The notes: generated by a model not told the origin, from the sequence alone. Shown: positions 10,157 to 19,242, counted from the stretch's first letter. The stretch: DNA of 64,000 nucleotides from Herbaspirillum rhizosphaerae (GCF_001189965.1 NZ_LFLU01000020.1:27416-91415), one strand, 5' to 3'. Translations and numbers: made by a program.

Positions 10157-10442
10157 ACGCGTTGCTGGTGGCGACCGACAGCACGACGCTGAGATAGCTG
10201 TCGTCGCGATTGCGGCTGCGAGCCTTTTCTTTTTCCAGCCGGAAGATTTCCTGATAATGCGCCTGGATGCGTTGGCGCAGCTGGTTCAGGTCTTGTTCGG
10301 AGAGGGACGACAGCACTTGCTGCAACTGCTGTTGCAGCTCACGGATTTGGCGGGTCAATTGCTGGATGCGCTCGGAAATATCCTCGACGACGGCGGAAGC
10401 GGCGTTGGCGGCGTATTTTCCAAATTGAGCGCTGACAGGCAT
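10155..10442 (-). CDS. Small coiled-coil protein of unknown function
   Basis: A 95-residue protein with no known catalytic motif. Residues 20-76 form a continuous amphipathic helix rich in Gln, Leu, Ile and Arg (ISERIQQLTRQIRELQQQL, LSSLSEQDLNQLRQRI), typical of a coiled coil. There is no signal peptide or membrane segment. It resembles short FlxA-like or structural coiled-coil proteins in composition only. The codon usage fits the neighbours. A ribosome site is plausible just upstream (AAGGGAAC at about 10448-10455 on the minus strand). Confidence 0.65.
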   Translation of the reverse strand: MPVSAQFGKYAANAASAVVEDISERIQQLTRQIRELQQQLQQVLSSLSEQDLNQLRQRIQAHYQEIFRLEKEKARSRNRDDSYLSVVLSVATSNA

Positions 10443-10507
10443 GGTGTTCCCTTGCAGAAGTAGTACTTCCTTTTACGACCTCATCTGCGATTTCTTTAGG
10501 GCAAAGA

Positions 10508-10541
10508 AAAAATAAAGAGACGTTCCGGATCGCCCGGAACG
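10508..10541 (-). terminator. Rho-independent terminator of hppD
   Basis: Read on the minus strand: 8-bp stem CGTTCCGG/CCGGAACG (10521-10528 with 10534-10541), 5-base loop, then TCTCTTTATTTTTT. It is 49 bases after the hppD stop. Confidence 0.8.
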
Positions 10542-10589
10542 CCGCTCTGGCATTGCTTTTTTGATAATGTCGGCGCGAATCCGGGCGCG

Positions 10590-11687
10590 CTAGATGACGC
10601 CGCGGCGGATCTGATCCAGTTCGATCGATTCAAACAAAGCCTTGAAATTGCCCTCGCCGAAACCGTCATTGCCCTTGCGCTGGATGATTTCAAAGAAGAT
10701 CGGGCCGATCAGCGTCTGCGTAAAGATCTGCAGCAGCAGACCCTGGCCTTCGGTCGGGGCGCCGTCGATCAGGATCTTCAGTTCGCGCAGCGCCGCCAGG
10801 TCTTCCTTGTGGCCGGGGATGCGGCGTTCCACCAGATCGTAATAGGTGTTGATGGTGTCTTGCAGCGGCACCTTGCGCTGATACAGCGTGCGCACGGTCT
10901 GGTAAATGTCGTCGGTGCCCAACGCAATGTGCTGGATGCCTTCGCCGTTGTACTGCTTGATGAATTCTTCGATCTGCGATTTGTCGTCGGCGCTCTCGTT
11001 GATCGGGATGCGGATCTTGCCGCAAGGGCTGGTCATGGCGCGCGATTTCAATCCGGTCATCTTGCCTTCGATGTCGAAATACTTGATCTCGCGGAAGTTG
11101 AACAGGCGCTCATAGAACGACGACCATTTATCCATCGCACCGCGCACCACGTTGTGCGTCAGGTGATCGATATAGGTCAGGCCGACGCCGACCGGATTGC
11201 GCTCGACGTTGGGGAAGAATTCAAAATCGATGTCGTAGATCGAACCGCGCTCGCCGTAGCGATCCACCAGGTACAGCAGCGAGCCGCCGATGCCCTTGAT
11301 GGCGGGGATGTTCAGCTCCATCGGGCCGAGCTTGGCCGGCACGCCTTCGGCGCCCATTTCCAGCGCGCGCTTGTAGACCGCGGCCGCATCCTTGACGCGG
11401 AAGGCCATGGCGTTGACCGAGAGGCCGTGCACCTTGGCGAATTCGGTGGCGTTGCTGTCCGGTTCGGCATTCAGGATGAAGTTGATCTGGCCCTGGCGAT
11501 ATAGCGTGACGTTCTTGGAGCGGTGCCGCGCCACGGCGGCGAAACCCATGGATTCCAGCACGGCGGCGATCGGCATCGGGTCGAGCGCGGCATATTCGAC
11601 GAACTCGAAGCCGTCGGTGCCCATAGGATTGTCGAACAAGTCGGTAGCGCTGCGAGTGGAAGTGATTTGCGTGGCCTGGCCCATCAT
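10590..11687 (-). CDS. hppD: 4-hydroxyphenylpyruvate dioxygenase
   Basis: Fe(II) enzyme that turns 4-hydroxyphenylpyruvate into homogentisate in tyrosine breakdown. It is 365 residues with two VOC half-domains. The C-terminal half holds the iron ligand contexts: [10 protein letters not shown] (first His), [11 protein letters not shown] (second His) and [12 protein letters not shown] (Glu), then the family end [14 protein letters not shown]. Two ATGs are adjacent; AGGAG precedes them and fits the second slightly better, so the start may be 11684. It is divergent from an Lrp-type regulator. No homogentisate dioxygenase gene is in the window. Confidence 0.96.
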   Translation of the reverse strand: MMGQATQITSTRSATDLFDNPMGTDGFEFVEYAALDPMPIAAVLESMGFAAVARHRSKNVTLYRQGQINFILNAEPDSNATEFAKVHGLSVNAMAFRVKDAAAVYKRALEMGAEGVPAKLGPMELNIPAIKGIGGSLLYLVDRYGERGSIYDIDFEFFPNVERNPVGVGLTYIDHLTHNVVRGAMDKWSSFYERLFNFREIKYFDIEGKMTGLKSRAMTSPCGKIRIPINESADDKSQIEEFIKQYNGEGIQHIALGTDDIYQTVRTLYQRKVPLQDTINTYYDLVERRIPGHKEDLAALRELKILIDGAPTEGQGLLLQIFTQTLIGPIFFEIIQRKGNDGFGEGNFKALFESIELDQIRRGVI

Positions 11688-11856
11688 GGTCTCCTGGTGA
11701 TCGGAGCAGGCCGGCTGAACACCTTGCGCTGGCTCCGTGCTGGGTTATGTATGAACTCAGTTTATTGCAGGAGATGTGCAAAATGTGATTGTTATTTCTA
11801 CATTTGTCGCGGTATGATGCACAAATTGTTCAAAATAATGGCGAAAAGAGGGCGAT
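11688..11856. promoter_or_regulatory. Divergent control region of hppD and its Lrp-type regulator
   Basis: A 169-base region between divergent genes, AT-rich in its right half. It contains TGTGCA at 11775-11780 and the inverted copy TGCACA at 11818-11823, both extended by A-rich flanks, 37 bases apart. Spaced half-sites of this sort suit the multimeric binding of Lrp/AsnC proteins, but the assignment is inference. Confidence 0.45.
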
Positions 11857-12375
11857 ATGAGCACTATCACCGTAGACCGGTTTGATCTGGCCTTGCTGGC
11901 GGAGTTGCAGCGCGACGGCCACATCACCAACAACGCCCTCGGCCAGAAAGTGCATCTGTCGACTTCCCAGATCAGCCGGCGCGTGCAGCGCCTGGAAGAA
12001 GCGCACGTCATCGAGCGCTATACCGCGGTACTGGATCCCGCCGTCGTCGGCCTAGGCGTCACGGCTTTCACCAACGTCACGCTCGACCGTCAGGGCGAAA
12101 CGCGCGGCGACCAGTTCGAGAAAGCGGTGCAGAGCATGCCGGAAATCATGGAATGTTTTTCCATCACCGGCGAGGCGGATTATATCCTGCGCATCGTCGC
12201 CCCTGATCTGGCGGCGTTTTCCGAATTCATGATGACACGCCTGCTGCGCCTGCCGGGCGTGACCAACGTCAAGTCCAACATCACCATGAAACAGATCAAG
12301 CACTCGCACGTGCTGCCGCTGGATCACGTCACGCAGCCGGCGCAAAGCCGCCAGCGGATCAAGTTCTCGTCCTGA
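11857..12375 (+). CDS. Lrp/AsnC-family transcriptional regulator next to hppD
   Basis: A 172-residue Lrp-type regulator. Residues 1-60 form the winged helix-turn-helix (DRFDLALLAELQRDGHIT, LSTSQISRRVQRLEEAHVI) and residues 70-150 the RAM ligand-binding domain (AFTNVTLDRQ, MPEIMECFSITGEADYILRI, LLRLPGVTNVKSNITMKQIK). A tail of about 20 residues is basic. The divergent arrangement makes it the likely regulator of hppD, probably responding to an aromatic amino acid. ATG has AGGGCG about 4 bases upstream. Confidence 0.9.
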   Translation: MSTITVDRFDLALLAELQRDGHITNNALGQKVHLSTSQISRRVQRLEEAHVIERYTAVLDPAVVGLGVTAFTNVTLDRQGETRGDQFEKAVQSMPEIMECFSITGEADYILRIVAPDLAAFSEFMMTRLLRLPGVTNVKSNITMKQIKHSHVLPLDHVTQPAQSRQRIKFSS

Positions 12376-12479
12376 TTTTTTCTGGGGAAAACAACACAGG
12401 ATTTGAAAGCAAGGCCCGGAGTGTCGGACTGATTTAGTGTTTTTATACTGCGATGACCGTGTAACCAAAAGGTGTCATC

Positions 12480-13586
12480 ATGTTCAGTATGAATACCCGC
12501 AAGTCCATTTCTCGTGCCCCTGTTTCCAAACTCGCCGCCAACCTGGATGATCAGCGCTGGCAAGCCGTCACGCAACGCGACAAAGCCGCCGACGGTACGT
12601 TCTATTACGCCGTGCGCACCACCGGCGTATATTGCCGTCCGTCTTGCCCTTCGCGTCAGGCACGGCGCGAAAACGTTGCCTTCTACGATACCGGAGCCCA
12701 GGCGGAGCAGGCCGGCTTTCGCGCCTGCAAACGCTGCAAGCCGAACGAAGCCGCACTGGCTGAGCGGCAGGCGCAGGCCATCGCTGCGGTCTGCCGCGCC
12801 ATCGAACAGACCGACGAATTGCCTTCGCTCGATGAGCTGGCGCAGATCGCCGGCATGAGCCGTTTCCACTTTCATCGCCTCTTCAAAGAAAAAACCGGCG
12901 TCACGCCCAAGGCATATGCAACGGCGCATCGCGCGCAGCGTTTGCGTGCCGGATTGGCGGACAGCGACACCGTCACCAGCGCCATGTATGACGCCGGCTT
13001 CAATTCCAGCGGGCGCTTTTATGCAGAATCCACCGGCCGCCTGGGCATGACGCCGAGCGCCTACCGCAGCGGCGGCAGCGGCGCGCAGATCCGTTTTGCG
13101 GTGGCGCAATGCTGGCTGGGGGCGATCCTGGTGGCGACCACCGCCAAGGGCGTCTGCGCGATCACGCTGGGCGACGATCCGGATCAACTGGTGCGCGATC
13201 TGCAGGATCAATTTCCACAGGCCGAGCTGATCGGCGGCGACGCCGAGTTCGAAAAGCTGATCGCCAAAGTGATCGGCTTCATCGAGTCGCCGCAGGGCGA
13301 TCTCAACTTGCCGCTCGATGTGCGCGGCACGGCGTTCCAGCAGCGCGTATGGCAAGCCTTGCGCGAGATCCCGGCCGGTGCGCGCGTGACGTATTCCGAC
13401 ATTGCGCAGCGCATCGGCAAGCCGTCCGCGGTGCGCGCCGTGGCCAGCGCCTGTGCGTCCAACAGCATTGCGGTGCTGATTCCCTGCCATCGCGTGGTGC
13501 GCATGGACGGCTCGCTCTCGGGTTATCGCTGGGGTGTCGAGCGCAAGCAGGCCCTGCTGGAAAAAGAAGGCGAGAGCGGATCGTGA
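12480..13586 (+). CDS. ada: Bifunctional Ada: transcriptional activator and O6-methylguanine-DNA methyltransferase
   Basis: Repairs methylated DNA and activates its own regulon. Domains in order: N-terminal zinc domain with Cys52 and Cys56 in VYCRPSC and Cys83 and Cys86 in CKRCKP (Cys that takes methyl from phosphotriesters included); AraC-type helix-turn-helix at about 95-185 (LAQIAGMSRFHFHRLFKEKTG, YDAGFNSSGRFY); and the C-terminal methyltransferase with active-site IPCHR, Cys336. Length 368 compares with about 354 in E. coli. AAAAGG lies 7 bases before the start. The end overlaps alkB (GTGA), making an ada-alkB operon as in E. coli. Confidence 0.95.
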   Translation: MFSMNTRKSISRAPVSKLAANLDDQRWQAVTQRDKAADGTFYYAVRTTGVYCRPSCPSRQARRENVAFYDTGAQAEQAGFRACKRCKPNEAALAERQAQAIAAVCRAIEQTDELPSLDELAQIAGMSRFHFHRLFKEKTGVTPKAYATAHRAQRLRAGLADSDTVTSAMYDAGFNSSGRFYAESTGRLGMTPSAYRSGGSGAQIRFAVAQCWLGAILVATTAKGVCAITLGDDPDQLVRDLQDQFPQAELIGGDAEFEKLIAKVIGFIESPQGDLNLPLDVRGTAFQQRVWQALREIPAGARVTYSDIAQRIGKPSAVRAVASACASNSIAVLIPCHRVVRMDGSLSGYRWGVERKQALLEKEGESGS

Positions 13587-14230
13587 GCGGCGATCTGTTC
13601 GCTGCCTTGCGCGCGCCGTCCGTCGAACCGATAGTCGACGGTGCGACCTGGCTGCGCGCCTTCGCCGACGAGCAGGCCGCCGCGCTGGTGCAGGCGATTG
13701 TGCAAGTGACCGCGCAGGCGCCGTTCCGCCAGATGCAGACGCCGGGCGGCTACACCATGTCGGTGGCGATGAGCAATTGCGGCGAGCTCGGCTGGGTCAC
13801 CGACCGGCGCGGCTATCGCTATCAGCGCGACGATCCGTTGTCGCAACGGCCCTGGCCGGCGATGCCGGAGGTGTTCGCTGAGTTGGCGGTGACGGCGGCG
13901 CTCGCAGCCGGCTTCGACAATTTCATTCCGGATGCCTGCCTGATCAATCGCTACGTGCCCGGTGCGCGCATGTCGCTGCATCAGGACAAGAACGAAGGCG
14001 ACATGACGCAGCCGATTGTGTCGGTGTCGCTGGGCTTGCCGGCGACCTTTCTGTTCGGCGGCGGCGAGCGCGCCGACAAGCCGCTGCGCATGCGGCTGGA
14101 GAGCGGCGACGTGGTGGTGTGGGGCGGCCCGGCGCGTCTGCGTTTTCATGGCGTCGATACCCTGGCGGAAGGCGTGCACGAGCTGACCGGCAAGTGCCGC
14201 TACAACCTGACGTTTCGCAAAGCCGCATAA
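13583..14230 (+). CDS. alkB: Alpha-ketoglutarate-dependent DNA dealkylase AlkB
   Basis: Oxidatively removes methyl groups from 1-methyladenine and 3-methylcytosine. 215 residues from a GTG start. The iron triad is H133-Q-D135 and H189, and Arg206 and Arg212 match the 2-oxoglutarate-binding arginines in CRYNLTFR. The substrate-side loop FRQMQTPGGYTMSV matches E. coli AlkB. The GTG at 13583 overlaps the ada stop codon (GTGA) and has AAGG/GAGAG about 10 bases upstream; the reading frame stays open back to 13109 inside ada, but that part is an overlap shadow. Confidence 0.95.
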   Translation: MSGDLFAALRAPSVEPIVDGATWLRAFADEQAAALVQAIVQVTAQAPFRQMQTPGGYTMSVAMSNCGELGWVTDRRGYRYQRDDPLSQRPWPAMPEVFAELAVTAALAAGFDNFIPDACLINRYVPGARMSLHQDKNEGDMTQPIVSVSLGLPATFLFGGGERADKPLRMRLESGDVVVWGGPARLRFHGVDTLAEGVHELTGKCRYNLTFRKAA

Positions 14231-14326
14231 ATTCTGAATCTTGTACGGTGCCCGGTCACCCGACCCAAAATGAGGCGCCAAAAGACAAACCAGGCCAACA
14301 GGTCTAAAATTTCGGGTTTCCCACTC

Positions 14327-14608
14327 AGAACTCATTTCATCAATAGGCGTGAGATGCGTTCTTCTCAGAAGGGGCGCTGGCAAGGCGTGCGACGCGTCGC
14401 GTAGCGGTGCCGAATGTGCCAACGGCTGCAAGGAGCGCAACGCAGCCAGCGCCCCTTCTGGGAAGAACCCGAAGGGAGCGGCTTGTTTGGGCGAATTGCT
14501 GCGTTACGAATCTGGGTCAAGACGCCCAGTCTTGACCCAGATTCGCGCCTTGCACTTCATCCCAAACAAGGCAAGCTCGCATTCACGCCTATTGATGAAA
14601 TGAGTTCT
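14327..14608. repeat. Nested inverted-repeat (cruciform-like) element
   Basis: The region between alkB and the Fsr-like gene is an element built of nested palindromes. Outer arms at 14327-14352 and 14583-14608 are perfect 26-bp inverted repeats and continue inward with one bulge. Inside are: a 24-bp stem with one mismatch (14358-14381 with 14445-14468); a 10-bp stem (14482-14491 with 14561-14570); and within that a perfect 16-bp hairpin (14508-14523 with 14529-14544, 5-base loop). No transposase is encoded. It looks like a MITE-like or structural repeat. It shares GCTGGCAAGGCGTGC with the hairpin at 36252-36354. Confidence 0.85.
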
Positions 14609-14627
14609 TACTATAAGACAGGCCATC

Positions 14628-15863
14628 ATGGAGACAGCGCTCAACCCGCCGGAAATGCCTCAGGCAACCGAGAAACAGGCAGCAGAAAAAACCGGTTTCC
14701 GCGTCCTTGGCGCGATCAGTTTTTCGCACTTCCTCAACGACATGATCCAATCGCTGCTGCTAGCGATTTATCCGCTGTTGAAGGGCAACTTCCATCTGAG
14801 CTTTGCCCAGATCGGCCTGATCACCCTGACTTTCCAGGTGACGGCTTCGCTGTTGCAGCCGCTGGTCGGCCTGTACACCGACAAACATCCAAAACCGTAT
14901 TCGCTGGCCATCGGCATGGGTTCCACTCTGTGCGGTTTGCTGCTGCTGTCGGTGGCGCCGAACTTCGGCGTGCTGCTGGTTGCCGCGGCGCTGGTCGGCA
15001 CCGGCTCCTCGGTCTTCCACCCTGAAGCCTCGCGCGTGGCGCGCATGGCGTCGGGCGGTCGTCATGGCCTGGCCCAATCGCTGTTCCAGGTCGGCGGCAA
15101 TGCCGGCAGCGCGATGGGGCCCTTGCTGGCGGCGTGGATCATCATCCCGGGTGGACAACGCAGCATCGCGTGGTTCACCATCGCGGCGCTGATCGCCATC
15201 GTCGTGCTGCGTCAGATCGGTCACTGGTATCAGCGCCAGCAACTGGCCGGCAAGACCAAGGCGAAGAAAAAATCTTCCGGTTACGTCGAGCTGCCGCGCA
15301 ACAAGGTCATCATGGCGGTCAGCATCCTGTTGCTGCTGATCTTTTCCAAGTACTTCTACATGGCCAGCCTGTCGAGCTACTTCACGTTTTATCTGATCAG
15401 CAAATTCCAGCTGTCGGTGCAGGATGCGCAGATTCACCTGTTCGTGTTCCTGTTCGCGGTGGCGATCGGCACCGTGCTGGGCGGCCCGATCGGCGACCGT
15501 GTCGGCCGCAAGCTGGTGATCTGGGTATCGATCCTGGGCGTGGCGCCGTTCACGCTGATGCTGCCGTACGCCAACCTGTTCTGGACCGGCGTGCTGACGG
15601 TCATCATCGGCATGATCCTGGCCTCGGCCTTTTCGGCGATTCTGGTGTTCGCGCAAGAACTGATGCCGGGCAAGGTCGGCACCGTGTCGGGACTGTTCTT
15701 CGGTTTTGCGTTCGGCATGGGCGGCATCGGCGCCGCGCTGCTGGGCAAGCTGGCCGACGTGACCGATATTTTCTTCGTGTATCAGGTGTGCGCCTTCCTG
15801 CCGCTGATCGGCCTGCTGGCGGCTTTCTTGCCGAAGCTGGAGAAAGCGCCTGTGGCTGCATAG
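14628..15863 (+). CDS. MFS exporter, fosmidomycin-resistance (Fsr) type
   Basis: Twelve-segment major facilitator, 411 residues, of the Fsr subfamily. Seen: FSHFLNDMIQSLLLAIYPLL in the first helix, LVGLYTDKHPKP (MFS loop 2-3 motif), VGTGSSVFHPEASRVARMAS, and HGLAQSLFQVGGNAGSAMGP, all typical of Fsr. A basic cytoplasmic loop (TKAKKKSS) separates the two halves. A role in expelling fosmidomycin or a related small acid is family knowledge; the natural substrate is unknown. It follows the inverted-repeat element and ends at a bidirectional terminator. Confidence 0.85.
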   Translation: METALNPPEMPQATEKQAAEKTGFRVLGAISFSHFLNDMIQSLLLAIYPLLKGNFHLSFAQIGLITLTFQVTASLLQPLVGLYTDKHPKPYSLAIGMGSTLCGLLLLSVAPNFGVLLVAAALVGTGSSVFHPEASRVARMASGGRHGLAQSLFQVGGNAGSAMGPLLAAWIIIPGGQRSIAWFTIAALIAIVVLRQIGHWYQRQQLAGKTKAKKKSSGYVELPRNKVIMAVSILLLLIFSKYFYMASLSSYFTFYLISKFQLSVQDAQIHLFVFLFAVAIGTVLGGPIGDRVGRKLVIWVSILGVAPFTLMLPYANLFWTGVLTVIIGMILASAFSAILVFAQELMPGKVGTVSGLFFGFAFGMGGIGAALLGKLADVTDIFFVYQVCAFLPLIGLLAAFLPKLEKAPVAA

Positions 15864-15891
15864 CTGCCGTTGTTCTTCGTTGTTTTACAAA

Positions 15892-15927
15892 ATCGGCTTT
15901 CCATGAAATTGGAAAGCCGATTTTTAT
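15892..15927. terminator. Bidirectional terminator between the Fsr-like and topoisomerase genes
   Basis: Perfect 12-bp stem (15892-15903 with 15912-15923), 8-base loop, flanked by T-rich sequence rightwards and A-rich leftwards, so it can stop transcription from both sides. It touches the stop codon of the topoisomerase gene. Confidence 0.85.
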
Positions 15928-17057
15928 TTCTCCTGCGACTTCTTCTGTTTCGACTGTTTCGGTTCGTCCTGCAAGCGTTGCTGCAGCAGCGCCAGCACGG
16001 CCGCTTCTTCCGGACTCAGCGCATGCAGGTCGTGAACCAGGTTGTCACGCACCTGCTGCTTGAGCGTGCCCGCCGTGACGCCGTCCAGGTAGGACGAGAT
16101 CACGTCCGGATGCACATAGCACTTGCGGCAGATCGTCGGCGTATTGCCCAGCTTCATGGCCACGTGTTCAATCGCCTGCACGATGTTCTTCTTGGCCTGG
16201 GCTTGCGAATCGAACTGCTGGAATTCATTGAGCGCCAGTGCCGCCAGCACGGTCCCGGCCCAGGTGCGGAAATCCTTGGCGGTGTAATCCTCGCCGGTGA
16301 TTTCATGCAGATAGTCGTTGACGTCGCCGGAGCCGATGCTGTGCGTGTCGCCGACTTCATCAACGTATTGGAACAGATCCTGTCCCGGCAGATCGAGCAG
16401 CTTGCGTACGATGCGCACCATGTAGGGATCGTGCAGTTTGATCGTGTGCTGCACGCCGCTCTTGCCGCGGAAATGGAATTTGATGTCGGCGCCGTCGACT
16501 TTCACATGACGATTGCGCAGCGTGGTCATGCCGAACGATTGATTGCTGCGCGCGTACTCGTCGTTGCCTACGCGCATGAGCGTGGCTTGCAACAGGTAGA
16601 TGACCGTCGCCAGCACTTTCTGTTTGCTCAGTCCCGGCTTCTTGAGGTCGTGCTCCAGGCATTTGCGTATCTGCGGCAACACCTTGGCGAAGCTGATCAT
16701 GCGCTGGTATTTGACCTCGTCGCGGACGATGCGCCAGCGCGCGTGATAGCGATACTGCTTGCGTTGGCGCGCATCGCGCCCGGTGGCCTGGATATGGCCG
16801 TTGGCCCAGGGGCAGATCCACACGTCTTCCCAGGCCGGCGGGACGGCGAGCGCCTTGATGCGGGCGAGCAGGGCGCTGTCGTGAATGGTCTTGCCCTCGC
16901 TGTCGATATAGCGGAAGTCGCCATGCTCGCGCATGCGGCTGATGCCAGGCGTGTCGTCGTTGACATAGCGCAGGCCGTTTTCCCTGGCAATTTTCTTTGG
17001 GCCGGGCACAGCCGGGCCTGGCGCGCAGGCCGTATCGCGATGGGCTTGTGTATGCAT
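15924..17057 (-). CDS. DNA topoisomerase IB (poxvirus-like bacterial type)
   Basis: Relaxes supercoils by a 3'-phosphotyrosine link. 377 residues. N-terminal domain at about 20-95 (LRYVNDDTPGISR, IKALAVPPAWEDVWICPWA, GHIQATGRDARQRKQYRYH) followed by the catalytic core: Arg162 in LMRVGN, Lys199 in RGKSG, Arg264 in DFRTWAGT and the active Tyr314 in CRKCYVHP, so the catalytic set is complete. I start at the ATG at 17057; the frame runs to a TTG at 17174 but the extra 39 residues are not family-like. The Lys-rich tail may bind DNA. Confidence 0.92.
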   Translation of the reverse strand: MHTQAHRDTACAPGPAVPGPKKIARENGLRYVNDDTPGISRMREHGDFRYIDSEGKTIHDSALLARIKALAVPPAWEDVWICPWANGHIQATGRDARQRKQYRYHARWRIVRDEVKYQRMISFAKVLPQIRKCLEHDLKKPGLSKQKVLATVIYLLQATLMRVGNDEYARSNQSFGMTTLRNRHVKVDGADIKFHFRGKSGVQHTIKLHDPYMVRIVRKLLDLPGQDLFQYVDEVGDTHSIGSGDVNDYLHEITGEDYTAKDFRTWAGTVLAALALNEFQQFDSQAQAKKNIVQAIEHVAMKLGNTPTICRKCYVHPDVISSYLDGVTAGTLKQQVRDNLVHDLHALSPEEAAVLALLQQRLQDEPKQSKQKKSQEK

Positions 17058-17300
17058 GCGAAGGTCTTTCTTCAAGAGAGCTTGCGTTTGCGGATGACGC
17101 CGGCGAATCAGGCCGGCAGTCTCCGACAGGGGAGGGCTTCGTCGTGCACGGCGGAGGGGAGTGGTGAGAAGCAACCGCCGATGAATCGATTATCGGCGCA
17201 TTGTTTCGGCAGGAATGTCGGCGTAACCAGACAGCGCGTGTGGGACGTTTCCTACGTGCGCAATCCGGGTCCGATGCGCGCAATTGCAGAGGGTAAAAAT

Positions 17301-17328
17301 AAAAAAGCCGAAGCGCAATGCTTCGGCT
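17301..17328 (-). terminator. Rho-independent terminator of dadA
   Basis: On the minus strand: 9-bp perfect stem (17306-17314 with 17320-17328), 5-base loop, then six T and more T-rich sequence. It is 37 bases after the dadA stop. Confidence 0.9.
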
Positions 17329-17364
17329 TGGTAGGTTGTAGCGCGGCTGCCGCTGTGCGGCGTA

Positions 17365-18648
17365 TCAGGCCGTCGCCGTCGCGTGGAATTGCTGCTGCGC
17401 CATATACCGCGCCACCGACAAATCGTCCGAGGCGATGGCCGGGCGCCGGCCCGAAATCAGATCCGACAGCAACTGGCCGGAGCCGCACGACATCGTCCAG
17501 CCCAGCGTGCCGTGGCCGCTGTTGATGAACAGGTTGCCGATCGGCGTGGCGCCGACGACCGGCGTGCCGTCCGGCGTCATCGGACGCAGGCCGGTCCAGA
17601 AACTGGCTTGCGCCGTGTCGCCGGCGCCGGGGAACAGGTCGTTGACCACCATCTCCAGCGTTGCGCGGCGCTTCGGATTGAGTTCCTTGTTGAAGCCCAC
17701 CACCTCGGCCATGCCGCCCACGCGGATGCGGTTGTCGAAACGCGTGACGGCGATCTTGTAGGTTTCGTCGAGGATGGTCGAGACCGGCGCGGCTTCGGCG
17801 TCGACCACCGGCACGGTGATCGAATAGCCCTTGAGCGGATACACCGGGATGTCGACGATGTTGCGCAGGAAGTTGGTCGAGTACGATCCCAGCGCCACCA
17901 CGTAGCTGTCGGCCTTGACCAGCTCCTTGCCGCACACCACGCCGTCGATCTCGCCGCCGGCTACCACCAGCGCGTCGATGTCGACGCCGTAGCGGAAGCG
18001 CACGCCCAATTCTTCGGCCATCTTTGCCAGCTTGGTGGTGAACAGCTGGCAGTCGCCGGTCTCATCGTTCGGCAGGCGCAGGCCGCCGGTCAGTTTGTGG
18101 CTGACCTTGGCCAGCGCCGGTTCGGCGTTGGCGAGCTGGTCGCCGGTCAGCAGTTCGTAGGGCACGCCGGTCTGGCGCAGCACGTCGATGTCCTTTTGCG
18201 CGCCGTCGAATTGCTCCTGGGTACGAAACAGTTGCAGAGTGCCTTGCTGGCGGCCTTCGTAGGCGATGCCGGTATCGGCGCGCAACTGGCGGAAGCAGTC
18301 GCGGCTGTATTCCGCCAGGCGCACCATGCGTTCCTTGTTGACGGCGTAACGGTCGGCGTTGCAGTTGCGCAGCATTTGCCACATCCAGCGCAATTGCTGC
18401 AGCGTGCCGTCGAGGCGGATCGCCAGCGGCGCGTGTTCTTCAAACATCCATTTCAGGGCCTTGAGCGGAATGCCGGGCGCAGCCCATGGCGAGGCGTAGC
18501 CGGGCGAGATCTGGCCGGCGTTGCCGAAGCTGGTCTCCAGCGCCGGACCGGGCTGGCGGTCGAGCACCGTGACCTGATGGCCGGCCTTGGCGAGGTAGTA
18601 GGCGCTGGTGACGCCGATGACGCCGCTGCCCAGAATAACGACACGCAT
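17365..18648 (-). CDS. dadA: D-amino acid dehydrogenase small subunit
   Basis: FAD enzyme that deaminates D-amino acids, chiefly D-alanine, and feeds electrons to the respiratory chain. 427 residues. The N-terminal dinucleotide fold is [18 protein letters not shown], then [21 protein letters not shown], a DadA hallmark, and the C-terminal [16 protein letters not shown] flavin-binding block. Downstream on its strand there is a terminator and no dadX racemase. It is divergent from an Lrp-type gene that probably controls it. Confidence 0.95.
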   Translation of the reverse strand: MRVVILGSGVIGVTSAYYLAKAGHQVTVLDRQPGPALETSFGNAGQISPGYASPWAAPGIPLKALKWMFEEHAPLAIRLDGTLQQLRWMWQMLRNCNADRYAVNKERMVRLAEYSRDCFRQLRADTGIAYEGRQQGTLQLFRTQEQFDGAQKDIDVLRQTGVPYELLTGDQLANAEPALAKVSHKLTGGLRLPNDETGDCQLFTTKLAKMAEELGVRFRYGVDIDALVVAGGEIDGVVCGKELVKADSYVVALGSYSTNFLRNIVDIPVYPLKGYSITVPVVDAEAAPVSTILDETYKIAVTRFDNRIRVGGMAEVVGFNKELNPKRRATLEMVVNDLFPGAGDTAQASFWTGLRPMTPDGTPVVGATPIGNLFINSGHGTLGWTMSCGSGQLLSDLISGRRPAIASDDLSVARYMAQQQFHATATA

Positions 18649-18753
18649 GATGTATTCCCTGAAAAGATTGTATTTAATTAGAATTTAAAACTATGATATT
18701 GAGAATTAAGTAGTCTTTGTTTGTGTATTAATGGCTAAAAACGAGAATAAATA
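18649..18753. promoter_or_regulatory. Divergent dadA / Lrp-type regulator control region
   Basis: A 105-base very AT-rich stretch between divergent genes. It contains two similar blocks, TTAGAATTTAA (18678-18688) and TGAGAATTAAG (18701-18711 approx.), spaced about two helical turns apart. Lrp-family proteins bind such degenerate AT-rich repeats. No clear -10/-35 pair was chosen. Confidence 0.45.
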
Positions 18754-19242
18754 ATGAGAACGCAGCAGCTTTCAGTACGCACCCTGGACAAGCTGGACCG
18801 CAAGATCCTGGCCGTCCTGCAAAAGGACGGCCGCATCTCGATGAAAGACCTCGGCGAGCAGGTCGGCCTGTCGATTACGCCGTGCATCGAGCGCGTCAAG
18901 CGCATGGAGCGCGACGGCGTCATCAGCGGCTACTACGCGCGCATCAATCCGGAAACGCTGGGGGCGACCTTGCTGGTGTTCGTGGAGATCACGCTGAACC
19001 ACAAATCGGGCAATATGTTCGAGCAGTTCCGCCGCGAGGTGCTGCGCATCCCGGAAGTGCAGGAGTGCCATCTGGTGTCGGGCGACTTCGATTACCTGAT
19101 CAAGGCGCGCATCCGCGGCATGGCGGAATACCGCAAGCTGCTCGGCGACATCCTGCTGCAATTGCCGGGGGCGGCGCAGTCCAAGAGCTATGTGGTGATG
19201 GAAGAGATCAAGGAAACGCTGGCCTTGCCGCTGGAAGAATAA
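18754..19242 (+). CDS. Lrp-family transcriptional regulator, likely of dadA
   Basis: A 162-residue protein very close to the classical Lrp: LDKLDRKILAVLQKDGRISMKDLGEQVGLS, then ITPCIERVKRMERDGVISGYYARINPETLGA for the helix-turn-helix and linker, and the RAM domain with LVFVEITLNHKSGNMFEQF and SGDFDYLIKARIRGMAEYRKLLGDI. The divergent neighbour dadA suggests it senses L- or D-alanine, as DadR does in other proteobacteria, but it could also be the global Lrp. The start follows an AT-rich leader without a clear Shine-Dalgarno sequence. Confidence 0.9.
   Translation: MRTQQLSVRTLDKLDRKILAVLQKDGRISMKDLGEQVGLSITPCIERVKRMERDGVISGYYARINPETLGATLLVFVEITLNHKSGNMFEQFRREVLRIPEVQECHLVSGDFDYLIKARIRGMAEYRKLLGDILLQLPGAAQSKSYVVMEEIKETLALPLEE

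Noticed and set aside
15870..17525. 551-codon plus-strand ORF opposite the topoisomerase gene
   Set aside because: Antisense shadow; it runs through the dadA terminator and has low-complexity composition.
17383..18681. 432-codon plus-strand ORF opposite dadA
   Set aside because: Antisense shadow of dadA; no ribosome site and no recognisable sequence.
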